Positions 25,901-37,819 of a DNA stretch of 64,000 bases are shown here, piece by piece. Every line of letters starts with the position of its first letter. Positions within the stretch are counted from its first letter, which is position 1. This stretch comes from Rhabdornis inornatus. Taxonomy: Eukaryota > Chordata > Aves > Passeriformes > Rhabdornithidae. Location: contig VWZS01000187.1 in the NCBI GenBank assembly GCA_013397075.1, positions 124,001 to 188,000 on the forward strand, written 5' to 3'. The position numbers were made by a program, and so were the translations under genes. The notes beneath the pieces were generated by a model. That model was not told the DNA's origin, made no database searches, and worked only from the letters and a program-made list of their open reading frames with translations.

Positions 25901-27395
25901 AAAAAAAACAAACTATCAAGACTCTAGTTCACCCAGTATGATGACTAAAGCATTTAAGATATTGCTGTAAATGAAATATGTTGTTTCATTTCGATGTTTG
26001 TTGAGTGTATTAAGTTCTGGGTCAATAATATGTAAATAACTTTCTGCCCTTTGAGATCTGATTTAGGCTCACGATTAAAATAGCAGAAAAATCTGTATTC
26101 TCTTAGGAACATCTGATCTAGTCTGTCATAACTATAGTTTGGGAAATATTTTCGATACAAAATAGCTTTGTTCTAGTTGAGGTGGAAAGAGCAGTTTAGA
26201 AGCATTTCTGTTCTTTTACAAATGCTGGAATGACTTTAATTGCATATATTTCTAATAAGTTTTTTTCTTAGAGGCATTTAAAATTTGAAGATATTGAAAT
26301 TTTATATAATTTTGTGACAAAGGGATATTACATCTTTATCTCTTCTTGATGTTTGTAGGTTGAGATGAACACACCAAGCTAAAGGGCATTGTGAAGATAA
26401 GTTTCTATGACATTTACTATAACTCTTTTATATTACCATCTGGCTATTTTATATGTAGCATTCAGAGGGAAATATAAAAAAAATGATGTAAAGCTGGAAT
26501 TATTTCCTTGATAACACTTGTTTTAAACACCATGCCACTAAATAGCTAAAAAGTCTCAAAAGTGAATGCATAAAGCATATAAAAGCTACAAGCATACTTA
26601 CATAAATTCTTAAGATTAAAGTAATAACTTCTAGAAAAAGGTGGGAGAAAACATACTACAATAAATCTATTTGTAATGGTATTTGGGTTCCAGCAACTGC
26701 TTTCATTGTTCTCAAGTGGCTTACATATAAAACAATAGATTTGATGTATGATTTCAATCCCTTATGGAGAACTGTTCTATCTACAAGCAGGCTGTCAAAC
26801 AAAATAACAAAAACAAAAGAGCAGCTCAGCACTAAGAAGAAATAACATACTTAAAAACAAAGTAGGGACATCTTTTTGGTTTTTTTTAAAATCCATTTCA
26901 GACAGCTTTAAGGACCAGCTTACCACAGAGAATGGGATGCAGGCTTGGGGAACGGGGAGGAGGGGAAGGCATACAAGAAAGTTGAAAGATAACTATGGGA
27001 AGCTGTACCCTAAAACACCATCCACAAAGCTGGATAAAAGCCAGTGCTTTCATAAAAATTCATAAGCTTGACGCTACCTAGCAAGGGATATCAGCTTCCC
27101 TAGCAGTTAGACTAGCAAAATGAAGGACGGCTGCACAGAAGGACAAAAGAGCACAGAAATCAAACAAAGGTGATATTTTTATAGCTTAGCAACTATAAGC
27201 CTAGAAATTAGGCATGACTTTCCCATAGCTGCTGCTCCTTTTTAATTTTTTTTAAATGATTGCTACTGATCTCATACATAACAGCAACAGTGCAGTGCCT
27301 ATTACCTGGAGACACCTTGCTCCTCACTCATATTAGAGCAACACCTATGCACTTTTATTCAAGGTCAGACAATGCCAGTACTGGGCTTCTCAGAA
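22915..27395. other. AT-rich non-coding background
   Basis: No gene is seen. A direct repeat of AGATTAATT lies at 23116-23133, with closely spaced homeodomain-type TTAATT cores. Frames are 90 codons or shorter with no domains. No interspersed repeat is recognised. Confidence 0.5.
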
Positions 27396-27399
27396 TCAC

Positions 27400-27570
27400 A
27401 GCACACAGGCCCTGACTTGAACAGAACACAATCTAACTTGACAAGACAGACAGAAAAATAGCATAAAGAACAGATTTAAGTATCCTATTCAAGGTCATAC
27501 AGCAGGTTGATGGCAAAGGAAGAAACAAGTGCTTCTCCCACACTGAAATCTCTTGCCCCCACTGACTGAG
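27400..27570 (+). mobile_element. MIR/CORE-SINE-like relic
   Basis: The core at 27485-27525 reads as TCAAGGTCATACAGCAGGTT, then GATGGCAAAGGAAGAAACAAG. This matches the family core 'cccaaggtcatacagcaagtcaatggcagagc'. The flanking AGACAGACAG and CTTCTCCCACACTGAAATC stretches fit the upstream and 3' parts more loosely. Orientation is plus. Confidence 0.6.
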
Positions 27571-27574
27571 AATT

Positions 27575-28335
27575 GCTGTCTCTTTAAACTGCCTTTGTAA
27601 TATATATTCTTTTCACTCAAAGCAATATTGTATGAAATTCTATTTCATATTGATCAGTGTATGTTAGTTTTATGATTTTCAGCAGTTTCCCTCTCTAAAC
27701 AAAACTCTAATGTGCTTACACAATGCATTACAGACAGAAAGGAACTTACCCTGTCCACCCCAAAACAAAAAATGTCATATACCTGTATTGCTCCTGCTAT
27801 ACTGCAGCTAATAAATCCTGCTGAGAACTTGGATTCACTAGCTGAAGCTCACACTGACTACATTTATTTGCTTTTTCTCAGCTGGAAATACAAGCAAAGC
27901 AAGATTACAAGTGCTCAGAAGTTAAGCAAAAGTAAGTTTCTGTCTCACCATTTATTAGTCTCATGTGTTTAACAAGCTGAATAAGCAATTTCTATTTAAT
28001 TTTCACTACAAGTCCTGCAACAATATTACAATGCTGCTTGTAATCATCAAAACTGCTTGCCTGATCAAAACTTTTAGTCTGCTTTTAATCCAGTTACTCA
28101 TATTCTGTAGGTAAACCTGTTTGGTTGTCACTCTATGCAAGCTCATAGCACCAATTGCAGAATTCAGACACTGTCTTGTTCACTTCTGCATTTACCAATT
28201 CTGAATCTTAGGTCTGTTTTGGTCACTAGGAATTACAAAAACATGTATGTATTTGCACAAATACGTTGTTATCAGGAAAGAGAAGTCTTCTATGTAGTTA
28301 GAGTACAAATAGTCTCCTTCTCCCAGAAGTTCTAG
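27575..28335. other. AT-rich non-coding background
   Basis: No gene is seen. An 86-codon frame at 27712-27972 has no recognisable domain. Nothing else is recognised. Confidence 0.5.
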
Positions 28336-28339
28336 TGAG

Positions 28340-28500
28340 TCAATTAAATATAATTTTGAACAATTTTCAATTAAATAGCCAGCAGCTATTGTGCTTAATT
28401 GTTACTGAAGTCCATGCATGACTGCAGGTTTGGGCTTGTGGTAATTAATTAAATTCTTTGTGGCTTAGCAATCTGCTCCACTGCTGGATATGTAACGTGG
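28340..28500. promoter_or_regulatory. Candidate conserved non-coding element (unverified)
   Basis: A short repeat-free block contains clustered motifs: TCAATTAAAT twice, the SOX-like core CTATTGT near 28386, GCTTAATTG near 28393, CATGCATGA near 28414 and TAATTAATTAAA near 28442. The homeodomain-type density is above that of the flanks. Function and conservation are inferred only. Confidence 0.25.
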
Positions 28501-28504
28501 TAGA

Positions 28505-29685
28505 AGGAAACAAATCTGTGTTGGAACAGTTTAGCGTAAAAGCACAGATTAATGTAAAAAAACACAGACAAAATAGGTCAAGTCAGCTGAAAGCTTTGCT
28601 CACACCATCACCAGGTAAAATAAAACTATGACTGAGAAAATGATGCCTATATGCAGAAGCATTCCTTGTGACTCCATCCAGTACTTTAAATGCTGAGCAC
28701 TACAGACCAGAGCTTCTAGAGTAAGCTGCTCTCAGATGCCTCATAGCCCTGCTCAATACAGATGTGATGAAAACGGGAGTCAGAAAAAAACATACATATG
28801 AACTGAATATTTCTTAGAAATCTCCAAAACACCCGGGTATGTCTGGGCAATAAAATTAGCAAGATGACACCAGAGGACAAGAAAATACCTGAAAATATGA
28901 CTACTAAACTAAATTTACCAGTATATTAGCACTCTACATTTACTAAAACTTCCAATATTCTAAAACATTCTATCATGAAATTTTCCATTCAGATAGGTTT
29001 TGTTTTAACCTTTTTTTTTTAATCCTTCACTATTAACACATGGGTTCAGAACACAGATGCTTTCAGATGAATATGGCTTGTAGACCATTTCAGCACAGCC
29101 TTCCAAGCAAACAGAGTAATACCTCAAAAATGCTTATTTTGTTCCCAATGTAGTAGATCCTGAAGAGTTATTATACCGTGCAATTCAAGTGGAGAAATGA
29201 TCACATTAAGTTTCATTATTGTATTAAACTGGAAAATAAAATTTTCAAAACTAGCAAGAGATTTTTGCTTTTCAATTTGAGAAACTTGAATAACACTAAA
29301 CACCAGGTATTTTGGAAACTAGCCTCGTTTACACTGGCCCATGTTGGCATTTAAATAATCTTCCATCCTCCCTCTAGATTAATAGCTATTTCTGAAAAAT
29401 TAGGAGTAGAATATGAGGCTTATCTGCAAGTTCCTATCTAGTACTGAATAAACATTGTGTTTGAAAGTGCTCCAAGAGTCTCAGAGGAATATAAATAATA
29501 TTTTATCCCTCCAAAAATATTTTAAAAATATCATTTTGGGTTTGATTACAGTTGGAGGTCAAAGTGGAGATTTGCTATCTATGTTACTCTAAGACTCACC
29601 TATCTGAAGTACATGCTAAAACAATGTCTGAATGTAAAACTATCTGATTTCTGTAATGGTTCTAAATGAAAGCTTCTTAAGAAGA
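28505..29685. other. AT-rich non-coding background
   Basis: No gene is seen and no frame reaches 60 codons. Nothing is recognised beyond short A/T runs such as the T-run near 29011-29020. Confidence 0.55.
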
Positions 29686-29689
29686 CCCC

Positions 29690-29950
29690 ACTATATAAAT
29701 TATCAATCTCTGTCAGTGGTGGTTAACAGCATGCTCTGAGAGTGCTGATTAAAACAAAAGGTCAGAACAAACATCAGCGCTCCAGAGACTCTTGTAGATA
29801 ATAGTGTAATTAAAATGTAACTCTAGACTGCTCCATGCTTACTATGTCAGCATCTTTCTAGCAGGGCATGGCCAGAGAGCCTGGCAAACTCAAGCAGTCA
29901 CAGGAGAAAGTGGCAGGAGATGTCTGCTGAAGGAGCAAATAGATAGGCAT
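29690..29950. promoter_or_regulatory. Candidate conserved non-coding element (unverified)
   Basis: A repeat-free block of balanced composition includes GTGGTTAACAGCATGCTCTG near 29719, AGTGCTGATTAAAAC near 29741, AACATCAGCGCTCCAGAG near 29770 and TGTAATTAAAATG near 29804. It lies just upstream of the polypyrimidine tract and exon-like block at 30057, so the two may be parts of one element. Conservation was not tested. Confidence 0.3.
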
Positions 29951-29993
29951 CAATGTTATCAACTTGTGCTACATACTGGAACTCAAACAGCCT

Positions 29994-30050
29994 TTTTATT
30001 TTTTTCCTTTCTTCTTTTCCTTCTCTCTCTCTCTCTTTTTTTTCCCCTCC
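29994..30050. repeat. Polypyrimidine tract with (CT)n core
   Basis: About 55 bases are almost entirely C and T, with a CT run at about 30023-30035. It ends directly in TTTCAG (30051-30056), which is the layout of a strong 3' splice site on the plus strand. It could equally be a simple repeat. Confidence 0.85.
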
Positions 30051-30056
30051 TTTCAG

Positions 30057-30260
30057 AGTGCATGCTGTCCTGTCTTTTGTTCTGGCAGAGATAAGATGTA
30101 TAAATTATGAGTGGTTGACAAAGTATACTTCAGTGCCTGAGGCAGCTCATCAATCATTTTCCACATGTCGACAGGTAATTGATGCGAGCCCTGCAGGCGC
30201 ATCTCCATCAGGTAAAAGGAGGAAGGAATTAAATCTGCTGTCATGGTTTGAGCAGATGAT
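30057..30260 (+). promoter_or_regulatory. Candidate conserved element, possibly an exon (30057-30174)
   Basis: The block is preceded by a 55-base polypyrimidine tract ending in CAG. Position 30174 ends a CAG followed by GTAATT, which is donor-like. A second donor-like site (CAGGTAAAA) lies near 30209. Reading from 30058, one frame stays open for all 39 codons of the putative 118-base exon and on to 30267. I do not recognise the translation, and the minus strand is also open. The centre retains CpGs (TCGACAG, GATGCGAGC, GGCGCATC), unusual for this window. A conserved regulatory element is about as likely as an exon. Confidence 0.35.
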
Positions 30261-30264
30261 CTGT

Positions 30265-30735
30265 ATTTAACATTCTTTTTAATTTAGAAGTTGTTTATTT
30301 TAAACTGTATTTGGCCATTCTTGCTCCCTCCAAATCTCTCCACACCTTGCTCCCTCTCCCCAAGACCTCACAGAGCAGGCAGTGTGTAACTGTCTGTACA
30401 CAGAGTGTCACACAATAAAAACCCTTCAGCAGGGTGAGAGGGTGCTCCAGCATTGGACAGCAAGAGACCACCCAAAGACTGCTGAGGAGCAGCTGAGGAG
30501 CTTACTTTCTACTTCACTGAAGCTTAACATCAAAGATACTGCTTGTCAGGCAATTATCTGTCAAGTGAGTTAGGTTCTGATCAATCTGGGATACTAAATA
30601 CACAGACTTTTTCCTTTGGTTATTATCTTTATTCCATTTAGCTACACCTCTCAATCTGTTTACATTTCTTGTCTTTGAACAAAGAATTTTAAAGTTAAAA
30701 ACTCAGGGCAGAGACAGAGAAGAGGGAAGTAAGAA
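30265..30735. other. Non-coding background
   Basis: No gene is seen. The 63-codon frame at 30382-30573 has no domain. The segment separates the exon-like block from the LTR. Confidence 0.5.
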
Positions 30736-30738
30736 ATG

Positions 30739-31150
30739 GTATTTGGTCCAACTGGAATGGAGTTAATTTTCTTCATAGCAGCTTACATAATGCTATGGAT
30801 GAGATTTATAATGAAAACAGAGCCGACAACACACAAATGTTTTAGCTATTGTTAAACAGTGTTTGCCCAGTCAAGTCACTCCCTGCTCCTCACTCTGCTC
30901 CCACAGTGAGTACACTGGGTGTGTGCAAGGGCTTGGGACGAGACACCAGCAGGAAGAGGGACCAGACTGAGAAGATATTCCATGTCATGTACTGTCCCAC
31001 TCAGCAATTAACCAGCGAGGGGTGGGTTTGGATGTGTGAGCCATCCTGTGCTTGGGAACTGCCCAGGCACAGGCCCACCCAAGTGAGGTGGTGAGTGACT
31101 GCATCACTTGATTTGGTTTGGGACTTTTTTTCCTCTTACAGTTATTTAAG
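30739..31150 (+). mobile_element. Degraded solo LTR, avian ERVL-type
   Basis: The segment follows the plan of a common avian ERVL LTR: AATGGAGTTAATTTTCTTCA near 30757, then a block derived from 'gaaaacagtgttgataacaca', a TGCTCC block, a GTGTGCAAGGGCTTGGGA block near 30920, GATATTCCATGTCATGTAC near 30974, and a T-rich 3' end near 31120-31150. Many substitutions and small indels show it is old. No internal retroviral region adjoins either side, so it is a solo LTR left by recombination. It carries no coding capacity; the 81-codon frame inside is incidental. Exact subfamily and ends are uncertain. Confidence 0.75.
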
Positions 31151-31154
31151 TGCA

Positions 31155-34100
31155 CTACATCACTTTGTGATCTACGTTAGCTACAATTTACTCTGAAAAT
31201 CCACTGGAAGATGTAAACCTGTTAAATCCTGCATTATGTGGAATCTCACAACATTAGATATCATCCTTAATGTAATTAAGCATTCTGCATGGACTGGAGC
31301 TGAGCCTCCTTTCCACCACAATAGAGAAGCATTTATTTGACAAGCTGCTGAGCACCAGAAACTAGATTGTGCTGCTGAAGGATGGCATCATACCCGTTGT
31401 TCTGCTGTGGGTGGAGGTGAAAGGCAACTGTTATATGAAGTTTTGTGTTGATAACATTCTATGTCTTATATACATTCCCAGTTTGGGCTGGAAATAGTGC
31501 AAATCCAAGAAAAGAGTGCTCCAAAGGTTCATCAACACTGACACAGAAGAGCTTCCTCCACTAAATACTCAATATTGCCAACACAAAGGGCCTCTAAATC
31601 CATGGCTTAGTAGCACAATGCTCCCAAACACAACACAGATGGACTGCAGAGAGAGAAAAGCTTTCACATAATTCACCAGTGAAAACAGAAAGAAATAAAT
31701 TCCAATGGTCTCCATCAGTTTCAAACCAAATCTCACTGGGGTAAAGAGACAATTGATTATATATTAGCTATCAAAAATCAATATTCATACTGATTTTCAG
31801 AATGGACCATAATTAAATTTCCTCTGGCATAGTCTGAAGTGGACCTGAGCAACAAGAAGGAAGTAGAAGACAGAGCTCTGTGAGTTACTGTCACTGCCAT
31901 TCTGAAATGCTTCAAGAAAGAAAACTTAGATCATGGAGAAGAAAAATTAACAGAAAAGGGTAGAGGAAAGATCCTGAAGAGGACAGCTCTCTCCCTGATG
32001 ATTAACATAGGTGATCAATTCATTAAGAAATGTGACTACACCTAAGAATATCTAAAAACATAACCTTGAAGAGAACAATTTTGAAAAAAGAAGGAAAGGC
32101 AGGTAATGTTAGAAATGTTTTGGGGATGAAGATCACTTTACAAGAAAATAAACTGCAAAGTATTTATAATTCTGATTCAACAAAACATTTTCAAAACTTT
32201 AAATAGCAGTTCATCTCTGCAGCTAAGTGTAATAGTTGAGATTTGCAATGGTGAAATATATATTTCCACAGACTTGTCAAGTGCAGTATATCTTGCTTCT
32301 ACCTAAAAAAATGACTCTATACTACTATTCAATAAATACAGTAACAACTCAGCAACAACATGTATCTCCCTTTGGTCTCCAAAACCAAAATGTGCTTCCT
32401 ATATTAAAGAACAAAGTACTAAATATTAAATTTTAGCCTTAACACCATGTATACATGACATATACTGCCATAAAATCTGAGACATAAACTGAGTCATTTC
32501 AAGGAAAACAGGAACTTTTGCTTAGAGTCTAAAAAAAGAATTAATGAATAATTTCACTCAAGGTCAAAATAATCAGACTTTGATCAAAGTATAAAAATAT
32601 TATTTCTAAAACATTTCTGATCAAATTCTTATGCCTTTCATAAATAATATATCTCATTTTATACTATATCATTGGTTAGTTTATGTATTTGCAATTAGTT
32701 TTCAGCTCACAAGAGCATGATTTCGAACCAAATTATCTTCTCAAAATTCTTTTGACACTGAAACTAATAGATTATAATAACACTCCTGATCCATCCAGAA
32801 AACTTGCCAAGATCAGTTCACTTCATAAAGATAATAAACTTTAGTAAAAATTATAAATTATTTTGCTGTGAGGGGAAGATAAAACATAAAAGAAATTATT
32901 GCTTGGAGGCTGTTTTTTAAACAAAACACAGCACCTTCGCAAGGCAAAGAAACAAGAGGTCAATAATACTGGGTTTGAGCTACTGCTGTAATATCACCAC
33001 ATAATCCACTGCACACAAGGCCCAAGTTCCTGCTCATATAACAATACAGCACTTTATTACATGGCACACACACACAAATTCTTGTCAAAGTTAATATTTG
33101 TAGGTACTACAGAAGCCAATCAGTGGGTTATCAAGGATGAAGACTAAGAACTTCTGTTTAGCCTGGAGAGAAGTCTAATTAAAGTTCTCTAGCCCAAAGT
33201 ACTTCACATTGCTTGCCAGATTCAGACTGGCTGCTGACAACTTGAATCTCCTCTTTAGTCCTGAAAAGAGCTTTTTCAGCATTCATTTTGATGTGGAGGC
33301 TTTAATCTGGCTGCCATTTCCAACACATTTTATCAACCATGAAAAAGGCTTTTTGTTTATTCCAACTGGCAGCTCTTTTTTTTTGACAGCAAGGCTACAG
33401 GTTGGCAAATGTAAAAAGTTCCATCACAACTCCTCCTTTCCTCATTTCTATCTTGACTGGTATTAGACTGAGAAGTTAAGCACATATCACAGCCAAATTT
33501 TTACCAGCAATTTGACTGCTTTCTTCCTCTGTTGATCTCCAGATCAGCAATCCCTCACAATTCAGGGTACCCTTGATCTCTATCTAAAAGCATGAAAGAC
33601 ACACATAGCCTCAGAATAAATATAAAATATATAAGTATCAATAAATATATTGGTAAATGAGATCATGACAAATAATGCAAACTTTAAAAATTGTGCTCAC
33701 AATGTCAAACACACAAGTCATGGATAATATAACCATTTGGTACTGAATGCCAAATGTTTCATGAGTATGAAAAGAGAGAGATGCCCTCTGCTATAGAGCA
33801 CTCTCAAGATCCACCTGTTGAGTCAAATAAAACCAAAGAACTCACGTATTTCTACATGTTCACTGGATTCTTGTGCTTCCAAAGCCTGAACAAAAATTCA
33901 TATCCTGGTACTCTGATTTCTTTGTGACTGACCTCCTGACTGCCTTGAAGTTTAACTCAGTAAGTTTGATTAACCTGGGCAAACTATCCTTGGTCCTTAG
34001 CAATGTAAATTACTCAACAGTTCTAAAGAGCACAAGGTCCTTCTCACCAACTATTGTACTCAGGATTGTGAGGAAGTAATTTTTCCCTAATTGTGTGAAC

Positions 34101-34420
34101 CAGCTTTCACTGAGCATCTCACCTAGAGGTAGTGCCACCTCCAATCTGGTTCCCAAGTCAGTCAGATCCTCCAACTTCTTACAAGGCAGCACTGTATTTA
34201 CTGAACTAAAAAAACAGGCTTTCCTCTGGTATCAAGCATCATAGTTCATAAAATAGGATTCTGCATCATTAATTAATTTTCAATTTTATTGAGCATTTGA
34301 CTACTTAGCATGCTTTCCAGACAACTGTTTTGAGCACCACCACCCTTGCTGGCAATTCTCAAACTGCGCATAAGCTTTCTAATTAATTAAACTTTGCTGT
34401 GTGTGAAGAAAGAAGGGAAT
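31155..34420. other. AT-rich non-coding background
   Basis: No gene is seen; frames are 85 codons or shorter. A (CA)n run of about five units lies at 33065-33075. The patch 34260-34400 has two TAATTAATT(A) motifs and a GCGCA core and might be a small conserved element. Confidence 0.5.
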
Positions 34421-34424
34421 ATTT

Positions 34425-34530
34425 TATTCTAACTTTATATAGATGAAGAAACACAGTAGTCACTTGCTCAAACAAGCTAATGAAAATGTATTGCCTTTTT
34501 GACTTACAGCCTGTGTTCTAAGCATGAGGA
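34425..34530 (+). mobile_element. Possible MIR/CORE-SINE-like relic
   Basis: The order of an ATAGATGAAGAAAC block, then CACTTGCTCAA, and a distant CCTGTGTTCTAAGCATGAG block resembles 'acagatgaggaaac ... acttgctcaaggtcac ... agtgttctaaccactagac'. The middle is poorly preserved, so this is a weak call. Confidence 0.3.
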
Positions 34531-34534
34531 CATT

Positions 34535-37340
34535 ACACATGATACATTTATTACCATATAATGTAATTGATCAAATAATATACAAACCCCTAAAAACAGA
34601 CCATGAAATACTTTGTGCAGGACACAAGAGAAGCACTCTCTTCACTATCATACAAATACTACAAATTTAAAATTATCATCTAATGATTATCACTGCTTTA
34701 GTCATGCAAATGACTTAATACCATACTGGTGAAAATGTGCAGGCTGGTGTCACCAGCAATTATGCTTTTATGAACTGGCACACTTCATGGGGAACAAGAC
34801 TTAAGCTGATGCCAATTACTTTAACAAAGTGTCCCTAAATCAATTTCCAGATTGGGAAGACAGGAAACCAAGGAAAAGAACAATTCAGATGCCATTACTA
34901 TTCAAGCTTGCATTTTCATGCTGAAATGTAACATTCTGATACTTGGATAGATTATTATTAGAAACTGAATCAGAATTACCAGCATTTGTTCATGAATATA
35001 TAACACAGAAACCAGTGGGAGCTGGCCAGAATAGAAGCACAACTGCAAATGCTTTTCTCTCAGTCTGAGAAAGGGTAAAAGCACTATAAATTATGGAAAG
35101 AGTCACCAGAAGTATAAGAGGAATAAAATATACCCCAAGAAAATTTTTCTCTGCTTTTAAAGATAACCTTGTTTGATTTTTTTTTTAATATATAATACAT
35201 ATTCACATAATGTGAATTTTTCTAAGCAAGGTACTACAGTAGCATGACCTTAGATAAAGCTCACAAGCTATTTGAGTTTAATGAATATAAGTGAAAACCG
35301 TGTTCTTTAGGTGTGGACACACATACCTACACATACCATACATACACACTTACTTGAACTATTTTCAATAGAATTTGTAAACTGCCCATGAGTCAACAAG
35401 TTTGAAAAGTTTAGCTTATAATTTTTCAAGTGTCGTATTCCAAAGCAAAGAGAGAAAAAAAAAAAACAAAAACAAACATAGAAGTTAAGGTCAACTGTAG
35501 ACCATTTGTGCAGCAGTTTGGAGGTGGGGAAAAAAGTAAAAGAAATAGCACAGTAGCTTGAAGGTTGCATTTCAATCTATTACCTAATTACCAGAAATAC
35601 AAACTAAGAAATCAATATTGTTCATATACTTTCATGAAAGATGGCTTCCACCTGGCAGCTCCTAAGAGCAAGTATCTGCTCTATTTTACCTGCTCCCACT
35701 TCCTATGAAAAGGCAATGAAAACTTTGGACATGTTTATATAATAATAAGGATATAACAATCCAACAGAAAACTCAGAAATTTAACACCAAAGCTGACTAA
35801 AGCAATTTTCCCTTTGCCACACACAGGCTGTTGCACAGTAGATTAGGGTCATTTATATGGAAAGAGTTAAACTAAAAATAATTTTTAAAAAAGGAATTAT
35901 CTTCAAGGGGAAAAATCCCTCAAACCATAATACACTACTGAACCTGCATTATTTTCCCAAGAGACAATCTCTCAGATTTACTGTGCTTACTTGTATAAAT
36001 GCAACTTTGTCTAGCCTAAAAAAGGATCAGTGCATCTAAAATCTTTCCTGTTTCTTCTGTCAGCTGAGACAACAAAATATACTATTTTTCTTAATAATTT
36101 GGACTGTATATATCTTTAGATCAACAGTGTTACAACACAACTACTGTTAAAGCCTCTTCTGAACAAGTTAATAGGACAATGAGGAATGAAAATGAAGAAT
36201 TTTAAAGTATCAGACTCTTAACTATTATGAAAAACAGAAAACAAACACAGGCCAACAACCATCCACACAGGGGGGATATATGCCTGCCTGCATCAAGAAA
36301 TGCCTGCTTTTCCTAATGCTCAGAATTGAGCACAACCCTCCTCACGTTCCATCACATCAAATTCCACCCCACTACTCCATAACAGAATGTAATTATTTCA
36401 AACTCTTTCCAAATCCTTACAATTTTCTGGTGTTAGACCAATGTGATCCTTGATTCTTTGAGTAACTTCTGTGGATTTGGCCTCTTTGAGCATCTCACTA
36501 GGATTGGAGATCAAGCTTAACATACCAAAATCCCCTTACTGCTTAAAACCAGACAGCTTTAAAATTCATCTTTTACTCCTGTAACAACCAGGACAGAAGG
36601 ACACTGTGAAAAAGGACTAAAAAATCCTACTGAACACTTCTCCAACTTTGAAAGATCAGGAATCAGTCCTCTTGAAAATGTAGTTTAACTTGTACCTCTG
36701 TTACAGGACAGAGTCCTGAGCACAACACACAGCCAAATTCCCATGCATAACATTAAACTAATTCTGTGTTGTATTATTAAAATTTGGGGTTATCCTGGGA
36801 AGAATATGCAGTGCTAGAGGCAGGTAAGCAGAACTAAGGAATCAGATAGCTAACCTGTCGGTGAGAATTCACTAAGATCTAAAAAATATTTGCTCTTTCC
36901 AACAGAACACATTTAGGCTAAAATGCCCATATGTACACTTATATATTATCCTTCATTAATTCATAAATACAAAACATAGGTTCCATAGTCCATTTGCTCA
37001 TTCAACCTATCTTTATTCTCTCTTTTTTTTTCTTTCATATTCCAATTAATAATAATTACAAATACAAGAACAGAAAGTGCAATTGTTCCCAGGTAGCCAA
37101 GCTTTTCCACAGGAAAGCCAAGTCCTGAATGTTTAGACAGAAACTTAGAATGTTTACATGACCAAGTCAGGTTTTTGCAGTTCCTGTCAATGAAGAAGAT
37201 TCATCTGAGTTTACAAGATTTATTCTACTGTGAAACTGGCACTTAGACAATAGACTCATTCAGCTGTGTTTAGTCCTGTGAGTCACTGAGCCCAGAAAGG
37301 GAGCTGGGGATGCCACATAGCTTTCATTCACATGCTAGCT
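34535..37340. other. AT-rich non-coding background
   Basis: No gene is seen. A perfect 8-bp inverted repeat with a one-base loop (ATTCACAT/ATGTGAAT) lies at 35201-35217. A degenerate ACACATAC-type run lies at 35319-35350. Frames are 87 codons or shorter. Confidence 0.55.
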
Positions 37341-37341
37341 T

Positions 37342-37358
37342 AAAAAAAAAAAAAAAAA
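37342..37358. repeat. Poly-A tract (17 A)
   Basis: An uninterrupted run of 17 A with no recognisable retroposon body upstream and no obvious target-site duplication. Confidence 0.85.
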
Positions 37359-37650
37359 TCCAGGTGCAATACCTCCAATGTTTAGGAGCAAATGGTGACT
37401 AGAGAAATACATGGTAATGGTGGAGAGGTCACTAGGACAGCAGTGACAAAGGTAGGGAACCATAAACACCAGCTACTTGGTAGTACTCAGGATTGTACAT
37501 CCTTCACTTCAAAAGTACCGGGTTTCATTCCTTCACACTAAATTTATGTTTGTATTGTGGCTCTGCAAAAGCTATGTGTTTCAAAACACAAAATTAATGT
37601 TTGCTTATACATGCATCATGTGCAAGGCACACAGCCTTAGGCCTTTGGCC

Positions 37651-37816
37651 ATTCTTCCCAGGGAGGCTGAGTTTCCCTCAGTGGAGATATCCAAGAACTG
37701 TCGGGACACAACCCTGAGCCATGGGCTCTAGAATGACACTGCTGGAGAAGGAAGGTTGGACCAGATGACCCCACTGTGGTCCCTTCCCAACCTTACTCAT
37801 TCTGAGATTCTGTGAT
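37651..37816 (+). mobile_element. CR1 LINE 3' end with terminal octamer repeats
   Basis: A 5'-truncated CR1 copy. It contains TTCTTCCCAGGGAGGCTGAG, then GTGGAGATATCCAAGAAC, a GACACAACCCTGAGCCATG block, GCTCTAGAATGACACTGCT, GGTTGGACCAGATGACC (near 37755), and a GGTCCCTTCCCAACCTTA block. It ends in ATTCTGAGATTCTGTGAT (37799-37816), the octamer-type microsatellite that marks CR1 3' termini. Only about 165 bases remain and there is no coding capacity. It is better preserved than the copies near 13 kb, and it has the true 3' end, which fixes plus orientation. Confidence 0.9.
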
Positions 37817-37819
37817 AGG

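Noticed and set aside
29953..30270. 105-codon frame read as a single-exon gene
   Set aside because: Its first third translates a polypyrimidine tract. Only the part after the CAG at 30056 is of interest, and that is reported separately.
37342..37358. Poly-A as the tail of a processed pseudogene
   Set aside because: No coding-like sequence, polyadenylation signal or target-site duplication was seen beside it.
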